Source: Microbacterium sp. MF43 (GTDB taxonomy: Bacteria; Actinomycetota; Actinomycetes; Actinomycetales; Microbacteriaceae). Taken from it: a stretch of 64,000 nt of DNA. The stretch spans positions 186,001 through 250,000 of the forward strand of contig NZ_JABBDY010000005.1 in assembly GCF_012847295.1 (NCBI RefSeq), read 5' to 3'. This document shows, piece by piece, positions 49,118 through 59,666 of the stretch; within the stretch, counting starts at the first letter, position 1; the number at the start of each line of letters is the position of its first letter. The notes under the pieces are model-generated. The model did no database searches, was not told where the DNA came from, and saw only the letters and a list, made by a program, of their open reading frames with translations. The translations under genes and the position numbers were made by a program.

Positions 49118-50512
49118 ATGTCAACGGCACACGTCAGCCCGCTGGCGGAGTCCTGGTCGCCGCCGCCCACGCTTCAAGACCACCTCGACGAGGGCCGTGC
49201 TGCGCGCGGCCCCGCCCCGCGTGAGAGCCTCGCGCTCCTCCCGGACGGCGAGCGCGATCCCATGGGGATCCTCGACCGGCAGGACTCCGTGCGCGTCCCC
49301 GAGCTGGTGCCGATCCGCACGCAGCGCATGGCCGAGAGCGCATTCGCCTTCTATCGGGGCACGGCGGCGCTCATGGCGGCCGACCTCGCCCGTTCCCCCA
49401 GCAGCGGATTGGCGGTCGGGTCGTGCGGCGATGCCCACGTGTCGAACTTCGGCCTCTTCGCGTCTCCGCAGCGCACGCTCGTGTTCGACCTCAACGACTT
49501 CGACGAAGCGGCGTGGGCGCCGTGGGAGTGGGACGTCAAGCGTCTGGTGACGAGCATCGTCATCGCCGGACAGTCGACCTCGCGCGACGAGAAGGTGGTG
49601 GCGGATGCCGCGCTGGGCGCCGTGCGCACCTACGCCCGATCGCTGGCGAACGGCGCCAAGCGCAGCCCGCTCAAGCGCTACTACGACCACTTCGACGCCG
49701 ACGCGGCGGCTGCGGCCATCGACCCTGCCTCGGCCGACGCTCTGCACAAGGCCGTGAAGGACGCGGAGAAGCGGACAGCCACGCGCGCCGTGCGCAAGCT
49801 CACCGTCGTCGACGACGACGGCCGCCTCGTCTTCATCGAGATCCCGCCCACCATGACGCACGTCGATCCTCGGATCGAGCTGCGGCTCCACGAGTTCATG
49901 CTCGAGTACCAGCAGTCCGCGAACATCGACATCCGCGTGCTGCTGCAGAAGTACCACGTGACCGATATCGCCCGGCGTGTGGTCGGCGTGGGAAGCGTCG
50001 GCACCCGGTGCTTCCTCGTCTCGCTCGCCGACGGCGATGGGAACGCGCTGCTTCTGCAGGCCAAGGAGGCGGGGCAGAGCGTGCTCATCGAGTACGGCCG
50101 GGTCGAGCAGCCCGAAGGGGTGACCCGGTACATCGAGAAGCAGGGTGACGGCGCCCGCGTCGTCGCGATGCAACGGGTGCTTCAGGCCGTCTCGGACCCC
50201 TTCCTCGGCCACCTCACCGGCCCCTCGGTCGACGGGCCGGAGCGATCCTTCTACGTGCGGCAGTTCCATGACAAGAAGGGCGGGTTCGACATGGACACGC
50301 TCGAGGACACGGCGTTCCGCTGGTACGCGGACGCCTGTGCGACCACATTGGCGCGGGCGCACGGCCAGTCGCCCAATGCCTCGGTGGTCGCGGGGTACAT
50401 CGGGGGCGGTCGCGTCGCCGGCGAGGCGATCCTCGAATGGTCGTACGCCTACGCCGAGCTGTCCCGCGCCGACTGGCAGCTGTTCCGCCGGCACCGCGGC
50501 ATCGAGAGCTGA
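49118..50512 (+). CDS. DUF2252 family protein
   Basis: A 464-residue cytosolic protein of the DUF2252 family. Typical features are RMAESAFAFYRGTAALMAADLA (~68), GDAHVSNFGLFASPQRTLVFDLNDFDEAAWAPWEWDVKRLVTSI (~103) and VGVGSVGTRCFLVSL (~288). The GDxHxxNFG and DxNDFD motifs are like those of phosphotransferase folds, so kinase-like activity is possible. No function is established. It lies at the end of the membrane/stress block. Confidence 0.88.
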   Translation: MSTAHVSPLAESWSPPPTLQDHLDEGRAARGPAPRESLALLPDGERDPMGILDRQDSVRVPELVPIRTQRMAESAFAFYRGTAALMAADLARSPSSGLAVGSCGDAHVSNFGLFASPQRTLVFDLNDFDEAAWAPWEWDVKRLVTSIVIAGQSTSRDEKVVADAALGAVRTYARSLANGAKRSPLKRYYDHFDADAAAAAIDPASADALHKAVKDAEKRTATRAVRKLTVVDDDGRLVFIEIPPTMTHVDPRIELRLHEFMLEYQQSANIDIRVLLQKYHVTDIARRVVGVGSVGTRCFLVSLADGDGNALLLQAKEAGQSVLIEYGRVEQPEGVTRYIEKQGDGARVVAMQRVLQAVSDPFLGHLTGPSVDGPERSFYVRQFHDKKGGFDMDTLEDTAFRWYADACATTLARAHGQSPNASVVAGYIGGGRVAGEAILEWSYAYAELSRADWQLFRRHRGIES

Positions 50513-50582
50513 CGCCGCGTCACGGCCGGCGGACGCGGGCGAGCCGGAGGCGCAGGAGCGCGCCGCCCCCGGAGCGGGAGCG

Positions 50583-51005
50583 TCAGACGTCCTCTGGGGC
50601 CTCAGAGTGGGCGTCGAGCCATTCGCGAGCGACCCGTTTGGGAGCGCGCAGCAGCCAGGCGTCGGTGACGATCTCGCGCAGGTGGTCGCCCTCGATCCTG
50701 TCCAGACGCACGAGCACCGCCGGAAACGCGTCGAAGTGCGGGATCGTGAAGAACGCGTCGGGGTAGGTCTCGAGCAATGCTTCCTTCTCGTCGAGCCCGT
50801 CGGTGCGCACGGCGATCACCGGGCCGTCGGGCCACTCCCGGCCGAGCGCGTCAAGGGCGGCGAGGTCGGCCTTTCCCGGTCCTCGCTCCCACACGAACGC
50901 ACCGGCCGCGGTGCGCCAGGTCATGCCGCCCCGATGACCGTCCACGCGCTCGTGAACGCCCGGGAGCCCGAGCGCGATCGCGCGCACGTCCTCGAGAGTC
51001 GCCAT
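50583..51005 (-). CDS. MmcQ/YjbR family protein
   Basis: A 140-residue protein with a YjbR-type DNA-binding-like fold: EDVRAIALGLPGVHERVDGHRGGMTWRTAAGAFVWERG at the start and VRTDGLDEKEALLETYPDAFFTIPHFDAFPAVLVRLDRIEGDHLREIVTDAWLLRAPKRVAREW. The double-wing CyaY-like fold of the family is known, its role is not. It lies 56 bases downstream of hspR and could be read through from the heat-shock operon. Confidence 0.82.
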   Translation of the reverse strand: MATLEDVRAIALGLPGVHERVDGHRGGMTWRTAAGAFVWERGPGKADLAALDALGREWPDGPVIAVRTDGLDEKEALLETYPDAFFTIPHFDAFPAVLVRLDRIEGDHLREIVTDAWLLRAPKRVAREWLDAHSEAPEDV

Positions 51006-51061
51006 GCGCTCATGCTGGCGCGCGACGGCGATCGGCGCCAGAGGACGAGCGGATGCCCCTG

Positions 51062-51544
51062 CTACTCCTGCGAGGAGGACCGGGGGGCGGCATCCGTCGA
51101 CCCGCCCTGCTCGAGCTGGTGCCGGGGCCGCCACACCACGAGTTCCGTCGCTCGGCGCACGCGTGTGCCGCTGCGCAGCGTGATGACCGAGCCGGTCGAC
51201 CCCGCGGCGAACACGCGTGCACCCGGTCGCCGTTCGAGCTCGACGCGCACGCGCTCCTCCAGGTCGCGGACGCGGCCATGGAGCTCGCGGACCCTGTCCT
51301 CGAGCTCGAGAATGCGGGCGATCGCCGGAAGGCCGATGCCGTCGGCCGACATGCGGGCGACCTCCCGCAGCTGCGCGACATGGCGCAGCGAGTAGCGACG
51401 GGAGCCGCCCGGCGTGCGCGCAGGGACGACGAGGCCGAGACGGTCGTACTGGCGGAGCGTCTGCGGATGCATGCCCGAGAGCTCCGCCGCAACGGCGATC
51501 GCGAAGATCGGCGCCTCATCGTCGATGTCGTGCTGCTCGCCCAT
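51062..51544 (-). CDS. hspR: MerR-type heat-shock repressor HspR
   Basis: DNA-binding repressor of 160 residues that uses DnaK as co-repressor. The MerR helix-turn-helix and wing are IAVAAELSGMHPQTLRQYDRLGLVVPARTPGGSRRYSLRHV (~12-55), followed by a dimerising coiled coil (LELEDRVRELHGRVRDLEERVRVELE, ~78-105) and a basic C-terminal tail. ATG 51544 follows GGAGGT at 7 nt, better than the GTG three codons upstream. It is the last gene of the dnaK operon. HAIR boxes occur before dnaK (two) and clpB (one). Confidence 0.93.
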   Translation of the reverse strand: MGEQHDIDDEAPIFAIAVAAELSGMHPQTLRQYDRLGLVVPARTPGGSRRYSLRHVAQLREVARMSADGIGLPAIARILELEDRVRELHGRVRDLEERVRVELERRPGARVFAAGSTGSVITLRSGTRVRRATELVVWRPRHQLEQGGSTDAAPRSSSQE

Positions 51545-51597
51545 CGCGTTCACCTCCTCGTCGGCAACCGGAACCCGGACCCGCCATCGTCATCTTC

Positions 51598-52593
51598 CTA
51601 GCCGCGCGCCCTCGACATGAGGTCGGCACGCGGGTTCTCCTTCGGCTCGAGCTCGTGATAGCGCTCGAGGGCCTCGCGGGCGGCGTCGTCGAGGTGCGAG
51701 GGCACCGCGACCTGCACCTCGGCGAGCAGATCGCCCGTGCCCTTCGCAGTCTCGACGCCGCGACCCTTCACGCGCAGGACGCGACCCGACGGAGTGCCGG
51801 GAGCCACCCGCAGCTTCACGGGCTCCCCGCCGAGCGTCGGCACCTCGATGGTGGCGCCGAGCGCCGCCTCGGTGAAGGTGATCGGCACCGTGACACGCAG
51901 ATTGAGCCCGTCCCGTGTGAAGACGGGGTGCGGCCGAACGCTCACCTGCACGACGACGTCGCCCGCCTCGCCGCCGTCGGGCGACGGGCGCCCTCGACCG
52001 CGCAGGCGGATCTTCTGCCCGTCCGAGACCCCCGCGGGGATCTTCACCTTGAACGGCTTGCCGTCCTCCCCCTGCAGCGAGATCGTCTCGCCGCGCGTCG
52101 CCGTGACGAAGTCGATCGTCGTGCGCGCCGTGACATCGGTCCCGCGCGTCGGCCCGCCGTATCCGCGGTAGCCGCCCGTGGTCTGACCGAACCGGCCGCT
52201 GCCGAAGCCGGCGCCCTGCTGCTGGTTGAACATCGCGAAGATGTCGTCGAAGTCCTCGGTCCGATAGCGCGAGCCGCCGCGACCTTGGTTGAACATGCTG
52301 AACACGTCCTCGAAACCGCCGGCACCGCCGGGGCCGCCCGAGGTGAACCGCGCGCCCGAACCCATCGCCCGGATCTGGTCGTACTCCTTGCGCTGCTCCG
52401 CGTCGGAGAGCACCGAGTACGCCTCGCTGACCTCCTTGAACTTCGCCTCCGCCGCGGCATCGCCCGCGTTGGAGTCGGGGTGGTACTTGCGGGCGAGCTT
52501 GCGGTAGGTCTTCTTGAGATCGGCGTCGGTGACGTCCTTGGACACACCGAGGATCTTGTAGAAGTCCTTGTCGAACCAGTCCTGACTGGCCAT
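51598..52593 (-). CDS. dnaJ: DnaJ-type co-chaperone without zinc fingers
   Basis: J-protein of 331 residues that stimulates the DnaK ATPase. The J domain (~8-75) has the catalytic HPD in ARKYHPDSNAGD. A Gly/Phe-rich region (~80-160) follows and then two C-terminal substrate-binding barrels (~165-310). The four CxxCxGxG zinc repeats of classical DnaJ are absent, so the architecture is CbpA-like (class B). It sits between grpE and hspR in the heat-shock operon. Confidence 0.93.
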   Translation of the reverse strand: MASQDWFDKDFYKILGVSKDVTDADLKKTYRKLARKYHPDSNAGDAAAEAKFKEVSEAYSVLSDAEQRKEYDQIRAMGSGARFTSGGPGGAGGFEDVFSMFNQGRGGSRYRTEDFDDIFAMFNQQQGAGFGSGRFGQTTGGYRGYGGPTRGTDVTARTTIDFVTATRGETISLQGEDGKPFKVKIPAGVSDGQKIRLRGRGRPSPDGGEAGDVVVQVSVRPHPVFTRDGLNLRVTVPITFTEAALGATIEVPTLGGEPVKLRVAPGTPSGRVLRVKGRGVETAKGTGDLLAEVQVAVPSHLDDAAREALERYHELEPKENPRADLMSRARG

Positions 52594-52611
52594 GGATGCT
52601 CCTCCTGCGGA

Positions 52612-53223
52612 CTACTCGGCGGGGACCGCGACGACGACTTTCGCCGGGCGCAGTTCGACCGAGCCGAGGCGGTAGCCGATCTCGACGACCTCGAGGATCG
52701 TCGGGGTCTCGACCCCGGGTGTCGGCGCCTGGAAGATGGCCTCGTGGTGCTGCGGGTCGAACACCTCACCCGAAACGCCGTACGTCGTGAGCCCCATGCG
52801 CTCGGCGACGCCCCGAAGCTTCTCGGCGATCGCGGCGAAGGGCGTGCCCTCCTCGAGATCGCCGTGCTTCTCGGCGCGGTCGAGATCATCGAGCACCGGG
52901 AGCAGGCCCTTGGCCACCGCGCCCTTCGCCCGCTCGATCTCGACCTCGCGCTGCTCCTCGGTGCGGCGGCGGTAGTTCGCGTACTCCGCCTGGAGGCGCT
53001 TGAGATCGTTCAGCAGCTGCGACTCGAGGTCGGCGATGACGGCGTCCTCCGCCGCGGCATCCGCGTTCTGCTGGGCGCCCAGGATGTCTTCCACCGTGAG
53101 CTCCTCGTCGCGAGCCTGCCCGTCCTGCGGGACGGGGCCGGAGGCCTGCGCCTCCGACCCCTCCTGCTCGGGACGGACCTCTTCGCCCTCGCCCTGGGGC
53201 TCTTCGAAGTCCTTGCCTGTCAT
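52612..53223 (-). CDS. grpE: Nucleotide exchange factor GrpE
   Basis: Exchange factor of 203 residues for DnaK. An acidic disordered N-terminus (~1-60) precedes a long coiled coil (LESQLLNDLKRLQAEYANYRRRTEEQREVEIERAK, ~68-105) and the conserved beta-wing domain with VSGEVFDPQHHEAIFQAPTPGVETPTILEVVEIGYRLGSVELRPAKVVV. It starts 2 bases after the dnaK stop. Confidence 0.95.
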   Translation of the reverse strand: MTGKDFEEPQGEGEEVRPEQEGSEAQASGPVPQDGQARDEELTVEDILGAQQNADAAAEDAVIADLESQLLNDLKRLQAEYANYRRRTEEQREVEIERAKGAVAKGLLPVLDDLDRAEKHGDLEEGTPFAAIAEKLRGVAERMGLTTYGVSGEVFDPQHHEAIFQAPTPGVETPTILEVVEIGYRLGSVELRPAKVVVAVPAE

Positions 53224-53225
53224 GG

Positions 53226-55091
<1,866 letters not shown>

Positions 55092-55179
55092 GTGTTCTCT
55101 CCTTCGTGTGGGACGGGGACGGATGCCTCGGCCCGTGGATCTGGGAAACCTAGCTCACGGCGCACTCGCTCCTGAGCGA

Positions 55180-55253
55180 GTTGAGCCGCGATGACTCAAG
55201 GCTACCTACGACCCACAAAGGTGTCAAATGAACTTGATATGACTCGGCTCAAG
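55180..55253 (-). promoter_or_regulatory. dnaK promoter with two HAIR (HspR) elements
   Basis: Minus-strand TTGACA (55227-55222) and TAGCCT (55204-55199) are spaced 17 nt. HAIR 1, GTTGAGC-N7-ACTCAAG (55180-55200), overlaps the -10 and start region. HAIR 2, CTTGATA-N7-GCTCAAG (55233-55253), lies just upstream of the -35. Binding of HspR to both would wrap the promoter. Confidence 0.85.
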
Positions 55254-55283
55254 TTTGTCGATGACCGACCTGCGGCGCGGAGT

Positions 55284-56147
55284 TCAGGCCCGGGCTGCAC
55301 ACGGATCGAGGCCGTACCATTCGACGGCGGTGCCGTGATGGATCCGCTCCAGGTCGCCCGACGAGACGTCGAGTGCGGCGTGCAGGCCCTCGAACGTGCG
55401 CACGTATCCGCCCGCGAGGTTGCTCACCGGCCAGTCGCCGCCGTACATGAGACGGTCGGGGCCGAACACCGCCACCGCCTCCGCCACGATCGGGCGCAGG
55501 TCGTCGACCGTCCAGCCGTCGGGCGCTCCGACGGCCGAGGCGAGCCCCGAGAGCTTCGCCGCGACGCGGGGCGAGGCGGCGGCACCGCGGAGGAGGCGAG
55601 ACCACTCCTCGAACTGCGCGGCGTCCCCACCGACGGGGGGCTTGCCGAGGTGGTCGATGATGAGGCGGAGTGACGGATGCCGCTGCATCAGCAGCGGAAC
55701 GAGCGCCAGCGCCGCGGGGCCCGACGTCACGAAGTCGAACGGCACATCGGCAGCGGCCAGGGCGTCGAGTCCTTCAGCGACGTCGGGGCGAAGCATCCAC
55801 TCTCCGTCCGCCATCCCGTGGATCAGGGCGCGCACCCCGACGACCCGGCCCGTGGCGAGGCGTGCATCGAGCTGCTCCCGCAGGTCGTCGTGCTGGAGCG
55901 GGAGCCACGCGACGACGCCCGCGACCTCGGGGTGTGCGGCCGCCGCGGCGAGCATGCGGTCGGTGTCCCCCGGGGTGTCTGCGGCCTGCACGAGGATCAC
56001 CCGGTCCACCCCCGCCGCCGCGCGGACGGGGGCGAAGTCCTCCAGGCCGAAGTCGTCGTAGATCACGCCGTGCGCGGGCGTGAGCCACGTGTAGTCTCCG
56101 CTGGCGCGCTCCCAGATGTGGGTGTGCGCGTCGATGATGCCGGTCAT
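55284..56147 (-). CDS. Amidohydrolase family protein (amidohydro-rel, TIM-barrel)
   Basis: Metal-dependent hydrolase-like TIM barrel of 287 residues. The first-strand metal motif is IIDAHTHIWE (~4). RLIIDHLGKPPVGG (~157) and MYGGDWPVSNLAGGY (~230) match the 2-pyrone-4,6-dicarboxylate lactonase/L-rhamnono-lactonase-like group. The substrate, probably a lactone, is not determined. AGGAGG precedes the ATG. HAIR 2 of dnaK lies 31 bases downstream of its stop. Confidence 0.87.
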   Translation of the reverse strand: MTGIIDAHTHIWERASGDYTWLTPAHGVIYDDFGLEDFAPVRAAAGVDRVILVQAADTPGDTDRMLAAAAAHPEVAGVVAWLPLQHDDLREQLDARLATGRVVGVRALIHGMADGEWMLRPDVAEGLDALAAADVPFDFVTSGPAALALVPLLMQRHPSLRLIIDHLGKPPVGGDAAQFEEWSRLLRGAAASPRVAAKLSGLASAVGAPDGWTVDDLRPIVAEAVAVFGPDRLMYGGDWPVSNLAGGYVRTFEGLHAALDVSSGDLERIHHGTAVEWYGLDPCAARA

Positions 56148-56231
56148 GGGGCCTCCTGGCGCCAGAACATCCCCTCGGGGAAACGAAAGGTCTTTACGGA
56201 TTCTGCCAGGATCTCCGCGCTGTCCTCGGCT

Positions 56232-56398
56232 TGTGACGGCGCCGTCGCGGTCGACGCCGGCTGGACGGTGGTCCGCGAACGCACGCTCGCTATCCGAGGT
56301 CCGACGCCCGTTACTACGCCTCCTTCGTCGAAGACGGCAACGGCATCCGGATCGAATTCATGCACAATCCGCCGAAGGACCCTGCTGCGGGCGGGTGA
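56232..56398 (+). pseudogene. Frameshifted C-terminal remnant of a VOC (glyoxalase-like) gene
   Basis: One frame (from about 56232) reads DAGWTVVRERTLA. After a shift near 56288, another frame reads RSDARYYASFVEDGNGIRIEFMHNPP and stops at 56398. Joined, these resemble the last ~50 residues of a vicinal-oxygen-chelate protein, whose final strand is typically YYA.F..D.DG..IE. No N-terminal half is visible, and the intact amidohydrolase start abuts it. It is a truncated, decayed gene. Confidence 0.6.
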
Positions 56399-56414
56399 GT
56401 CGGCGACCCGCGGC

Positions 56415-57995
56415 TCACCCGAGAAGCGTGCCCTCGGTGGCCTCGTTGGGCTTCGGGTCCGGCAGTCGACGCATCCGGAATCCGTTCAGCACGCCGATCC
56501 CGGCGGCGGCGATCGGGATCAGCAGCGCCACCTGGAGCGCGATGTGCCGCGCTTCGGTGTTGATGCGGATCACCTCGTCAGCCGCCTCGGGCGGCTCGTC
56601 GACGAGCAGTTCAGCGAGGCCCGTGTTCGACATGAGCTGCGCATCCTCCTCCAGCACCGTCGACACCTGTTCCTTCTGCTGGGCGTCGAGCACCGTGCTC
56701 GCGTCGGCGAGCGAGGTGAACGCAGTCGCGAGGGTGGCGAGCATGATGGCGCCGGCGAAGGCGAGACCGAACGAGAGGCCGAACGATCCTGCCGCCGAGT
56801 TCACGCCGGCGGCCTCGCTCACCCGCTCGTCCGAGATCGGCGACAGCGTGTAGTTGTTCAGCTGAGAGACCAGCAGGCCGAGCCCGCACCCCGCGACGAT
56901 CAGGGGCAGAGTGAGCCACCAGCCCGAGTCGGCGATCGGCACGAGCGGAACGATCGCGACGAGCCCGGCGAGCGCGAGCGCGAATCCGGTGAGGATCAGG
57001 TTCGCGGGCCGCCCCTTGCCCCGTCGTCCGGCGAGGATGGCCACCGCGAACATGCTGAGCGAGAGCGGGGCGATCGACAGGCCCGCCTGCAGGGCGTTGT
57101 ACTCGAGCACCATCTGCAGATACAGCGGCAGAACGATCATGGTGCCGCCGAGGGCGATCTGCTGCAGCAGCTGTCCGCTGACGCCCGTGCGGAAAGGCTT
57201 CGAGGCGAACAGGGCCGGATCGAGCAGCACCGGCTTCGCCTTCTTCTTTCGCGCGTTCAGCCACCAGGCGAGACCTCCGAGCGCCACGACGCCGAGCCCG
57301 ATGAGCAGCCCGACGTAGCCGCCGCCCTCCTGCCAGACCAGGATGCCGAGCACCACGCCGCCCATGCCGACGACCGAGAGGCCGGCGCCGACGAGGTCGA
57401 TCGATCGGTCGCCGGTGTAAGGCACATCCTTGACGAGCCCCAGACCGAGCAGGACCACCCCGATGATGACGGCTTCGAGTGCGAACGCGACCCGGTACGA
57501 CCAGAACGTCGTGATGAACCCGCCCAGCAGCGGGCCGATCGCCGCCGCGATGGCCGCCGAGGCACCGACCAGCGCGTACACCCGCTTCTGGTGCCCGCCG
57601 GTGAAGTTCCCGTGGATCAGCGACTGCATGGACGGCAGAAGCAGGGAGGCGCCGATGCCGCCGATGATCGCCCAGAAGATGATCACCGCCGTGAGGCTCT
57701 GCGCGAAGGTCATCGCGACCGCACCGACGGCGTAGCCGAGCAGGCCGAGCGTGTAGGCGAGCTTGCGCCCGATGAGGTCGCCGGTCTTGCCGCCGATGAG
57801 GATGAAGGCCGCCGACACGAGCGCCTCGAGCGCGATCGCACCCTGCACCCCGCTCGCCGTCGTGCCGAGTTCCTTCACGACAGCGGAGATCGAGACGTTC
57901 ATGATCGACGTATCGACGACCAGCACGAACATCGCCATCGCCAGGAGGATCGCCAGACGTCCGTTGAAGGGCGCCGCGGCAGGTGCGTCGGTCAT
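56415..57995 (-). CDS. MFS transporter, DHA2 family (14-segment drug exporter)
   Basis: Efflux protein of 526 residues. It starts RLAILLAMAMFVLVVDTSIMNVSISAVVKELG, the DHA2 signature, with motif A GGKTGDLIGRKLAYTLGLLGY (~68) and motif C GPLLGGFITTFWSYRVAF (~158). About 14 membrane segments are seen, with one larger loop (~440-480, LADASTVLDAQQKEQVSTVLEEDAQL). Substrate unknown; multidrug export is the family norm. It ends 16 bases beyond the VOC remnant. Confidence 0.9.
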   Translation of the reverse strand: MTDAPAAAPFNGRLAILLAMAMFVLVVDTSIMNVSISAVVKELGTTASGVQGAIALEALVSAAFILIGGKTGDLIGRKLAYTLGLLGYAVGAVAMTFAQSLTAVIIFWAIIGGIGASLLLPSMQSLIHGNFTGGHQKRVYALVGASAAIAAAIGPLLGGFITTFWSYRVAFALEAVIIGVVLLGLGLVKDVPYTGDRSIDLVGAGLSVVGMGGVVLGILVWQEGGGYVGLLIGLGVVALGGLAWWLNARKKKAKPVLLDPALFASKPFRTGVSGQLLQQIALGGTMIVLPLYLQMVLEYNALQAGLSIAPLSLSMFAVAILAGRRGKGRPANLILTGFALALAGLVAIVPLVPIADSGWWLTLPLIVAGCGLGLLVSQLNNYTLSPISDERVSEAAGVNSAAGSFGLSFGLAFAGAIMLATLATAFTSLADASTVLDAQQKEQVSTVLEEDAQLMSNTGLAELLVDEPPEAADEVIRINTEARHIALQVALLIPIAAAGIGVLNGFRMRRLPDPKPNEATEGTLLG

Positions 57996-58145
57996 GTGCG
58001 AAGCAAAGCACAGGGGATGCCCCCGCTCCAGGCCCCCGACCGGAAATCACCCTGGACCGATGTCGGCGCGCCCCGGCTACGCTGGCGTGGCGCCGCGATG
58101 AGGCGACGCGCCCGCCGGCGCCACGCGCCGTTCACCGAAGGGTCC

Positions 58146-58151
58146 TAGCGT
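58146..58151 (+). promoter_or_regulatory. Putative -10 (TAGCGT) deciding the UMF1-type transporter start
   Basis: TAGCGT overlaps GTG 58150 and ends 7 nt before ATG 58159, so the ATG is the likely leaderless start. Confidence 0.45.
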
Positions 58152-58158
58152 GACGGAC

Positions 58159-59631
58159 ATGAGTTCGCCCGAGCCCCCTGCCGACCCCGCCGCGAACCAC
58201 ACGGCGACGACGCCGCCGGCGACCGCTCGGTCGGCGGCGATCGGCCCCATCGGCGAGGTGCTGCAGGAGCACGCGCCCGAGGTCCGCGTCCCCCGCAAGC
58301 GCGTGGTGTCGTGGGCACTGTGGGACTGGGCGACGCAGCCGTTCAACACCGTGCTGCTCACCTTCGTGTGGGTGCCGAGCTTCCTCGTCTCGCCGTTCTT
58401 CCTCGACCCGGGCGTCGCGGCTTCCGGAGTGGTGGACGGATCCGAGATCGACTGCGACACCCCGGCGAACACGGCGACCGCGTTCTGCCAGGCGCTCGGT
58501 CAGCTCGACGCCAACCTGGGCTGGGGCATCATGGCCGCCGGCATCCTGATCGCCCTGCTCGCTCCCGTGCTCGGCCAGCGGGCCGATGCGACGGGCCGCA
58601 AGAAGTTCATGCTCGGAATCTTCACCGCCCTGCTCATCCTGTGCCAGCTCGGCATGGCCTTCGTTTCGGGGGTTCCGTCGCAGTTCTGGTTCGGCGTCGC
58701 GATGATCGCCTTCGGGAGCATCGTCGGCGAGATCGCGGGGGCGAACTACAACGCCCTCCTCGTCTCGGTCTCGACCCCCCGGACGGTCGGCCGCGTCTCC
58801 GGCCTCGGCTGGGGCTTCGGATACCTCGGCGGGATCATCGCGCTGGCCATCGTGGTCGGGCTCATCCTCGGCGGCGTGCTCGACGGAACGCAACCGCAGA
58901 CCTTCCAGCTCATCGCCGCCGGCGCGACGGTGTGGACGCTGCTGTTCTCGATCCCGATCTTCCTCAACGTCCCCGAGCCGCCGCCCACGCCGGACTCCCG
59001 GCGGGTCAACTTCTTCCTGGGTTACGTCGAGCTGGCCCGGTCGATCGCCCGGCTGTGGCGCGAGAACCGGGCGACGTTCTGGTTCCTGCTGGCCTCGGCC
59101 GTGTACCGCGACGGGCTCGCGGCGGTCTTCACGTTCGGCTCCGTCATCGCGGCGCGCGTCTTCGGGTTCGGGTTCACGGACCTGGTGATCTTCGGGATCG
59201 TGCTCAACCTCGTCGCCGGGGTGTCGACGATCCTCGCCGGCCGGCTCGACGACCGGTTCGGACCGAAGACCGTGATCCTGGTCGCGATCGGCGGGATCAT
59301 CGTCTGCTGCCTCACGGTGTTCTTCGGCGCGGCGGCGGGTCAGGCACTGTTCTGGGTGGTCGGCATCGTCCTGGCCCTGTTCGTCGGACCGGCTCAGGCT
59401 GCGTCGCGCTCGTTCCTGGCCCGCGTGACCCCCTCCGGCCACGAAGGCGAGATCTTCGGCCTGTATGCGACGACCGGCCGGGCGGCGAGCTGGCTCGCCC
59501 CGCTGCTGTGGGGCCTGTTCATCGCGGCGGCCGCGAACCAGACCCTGTACGGGATCCTGGCGATCGCGCTCGTGCTCGCGGTCGGGTTCGTGCTGCTGGT
59601 GTTCGTCAAGGCGCCGCCTCGCGCCGCCTGA
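58159..59631 (+). CDS. MFS transporter, UMF1/Atg22-like family
   Basis: A 490-residue transporter with the Atg22-like opening VVSWALWDWATQPFNTVLLTFVWVPSFL (~45), an outer loop with two Cys (EIDCDTPANTATAFCQALG, ~98), motif A-like PVLGQRADATGRKKFMLG (~137) and RLDDRFGPKTVILVAIGG (~360). Around 12 helices. Family members are linked to amino acid or nutrient efflux, but no substrate can be named. ATG 58159 fits the promoter spacing; GTG 58150 is the alternative. It is convergent with the MarR gene. Confidence 0.88.
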   Translation: MSSPEPPADPAANHTATTPPATARSAAIGPIGEVLQEHAPEVRVPRKRVVSWALWDWATQPFNTVLLTFVWVPSFLVSPFFLDPGVAASGVVDGSEIDCDTPANTATAFCQALGQLDANLGWGIMAAGILIALLAPVLGQRADATGRKKFMLGIFTALLILCQLGMAFVSGVPSQFWFGVAMIAFGSIVGEIAGANYNALLVSVSTPRTVGRVSGLGWGFGYLGGIIALAIVVGLILGGVLDGTQPQTFQLIAAGATVWTLLFSIPIFLNVPEPPPTPDSRRVNFFLGYVELARSIARLWRENRATFWFLLASAVYRDGLAAVFTFGSVIAARVFGFGFTDLVIFGIVLNLVAGVSTILAGRLDDRFGPKTVILVAIGGIIVCCLTVFFGAAAGQALFWVVGIVLALFVGPAQAASRSFLARVTPSGHEGEIFGLYATTGRAASWLAPLLWGLFIAAAANQTLYGILAIALVLAVGFVLLVFVKAPPRAA

Positions 59632-59666
59632 GGACGGGTCGCCGGACGCTTCGGAGCACCGGGGCC

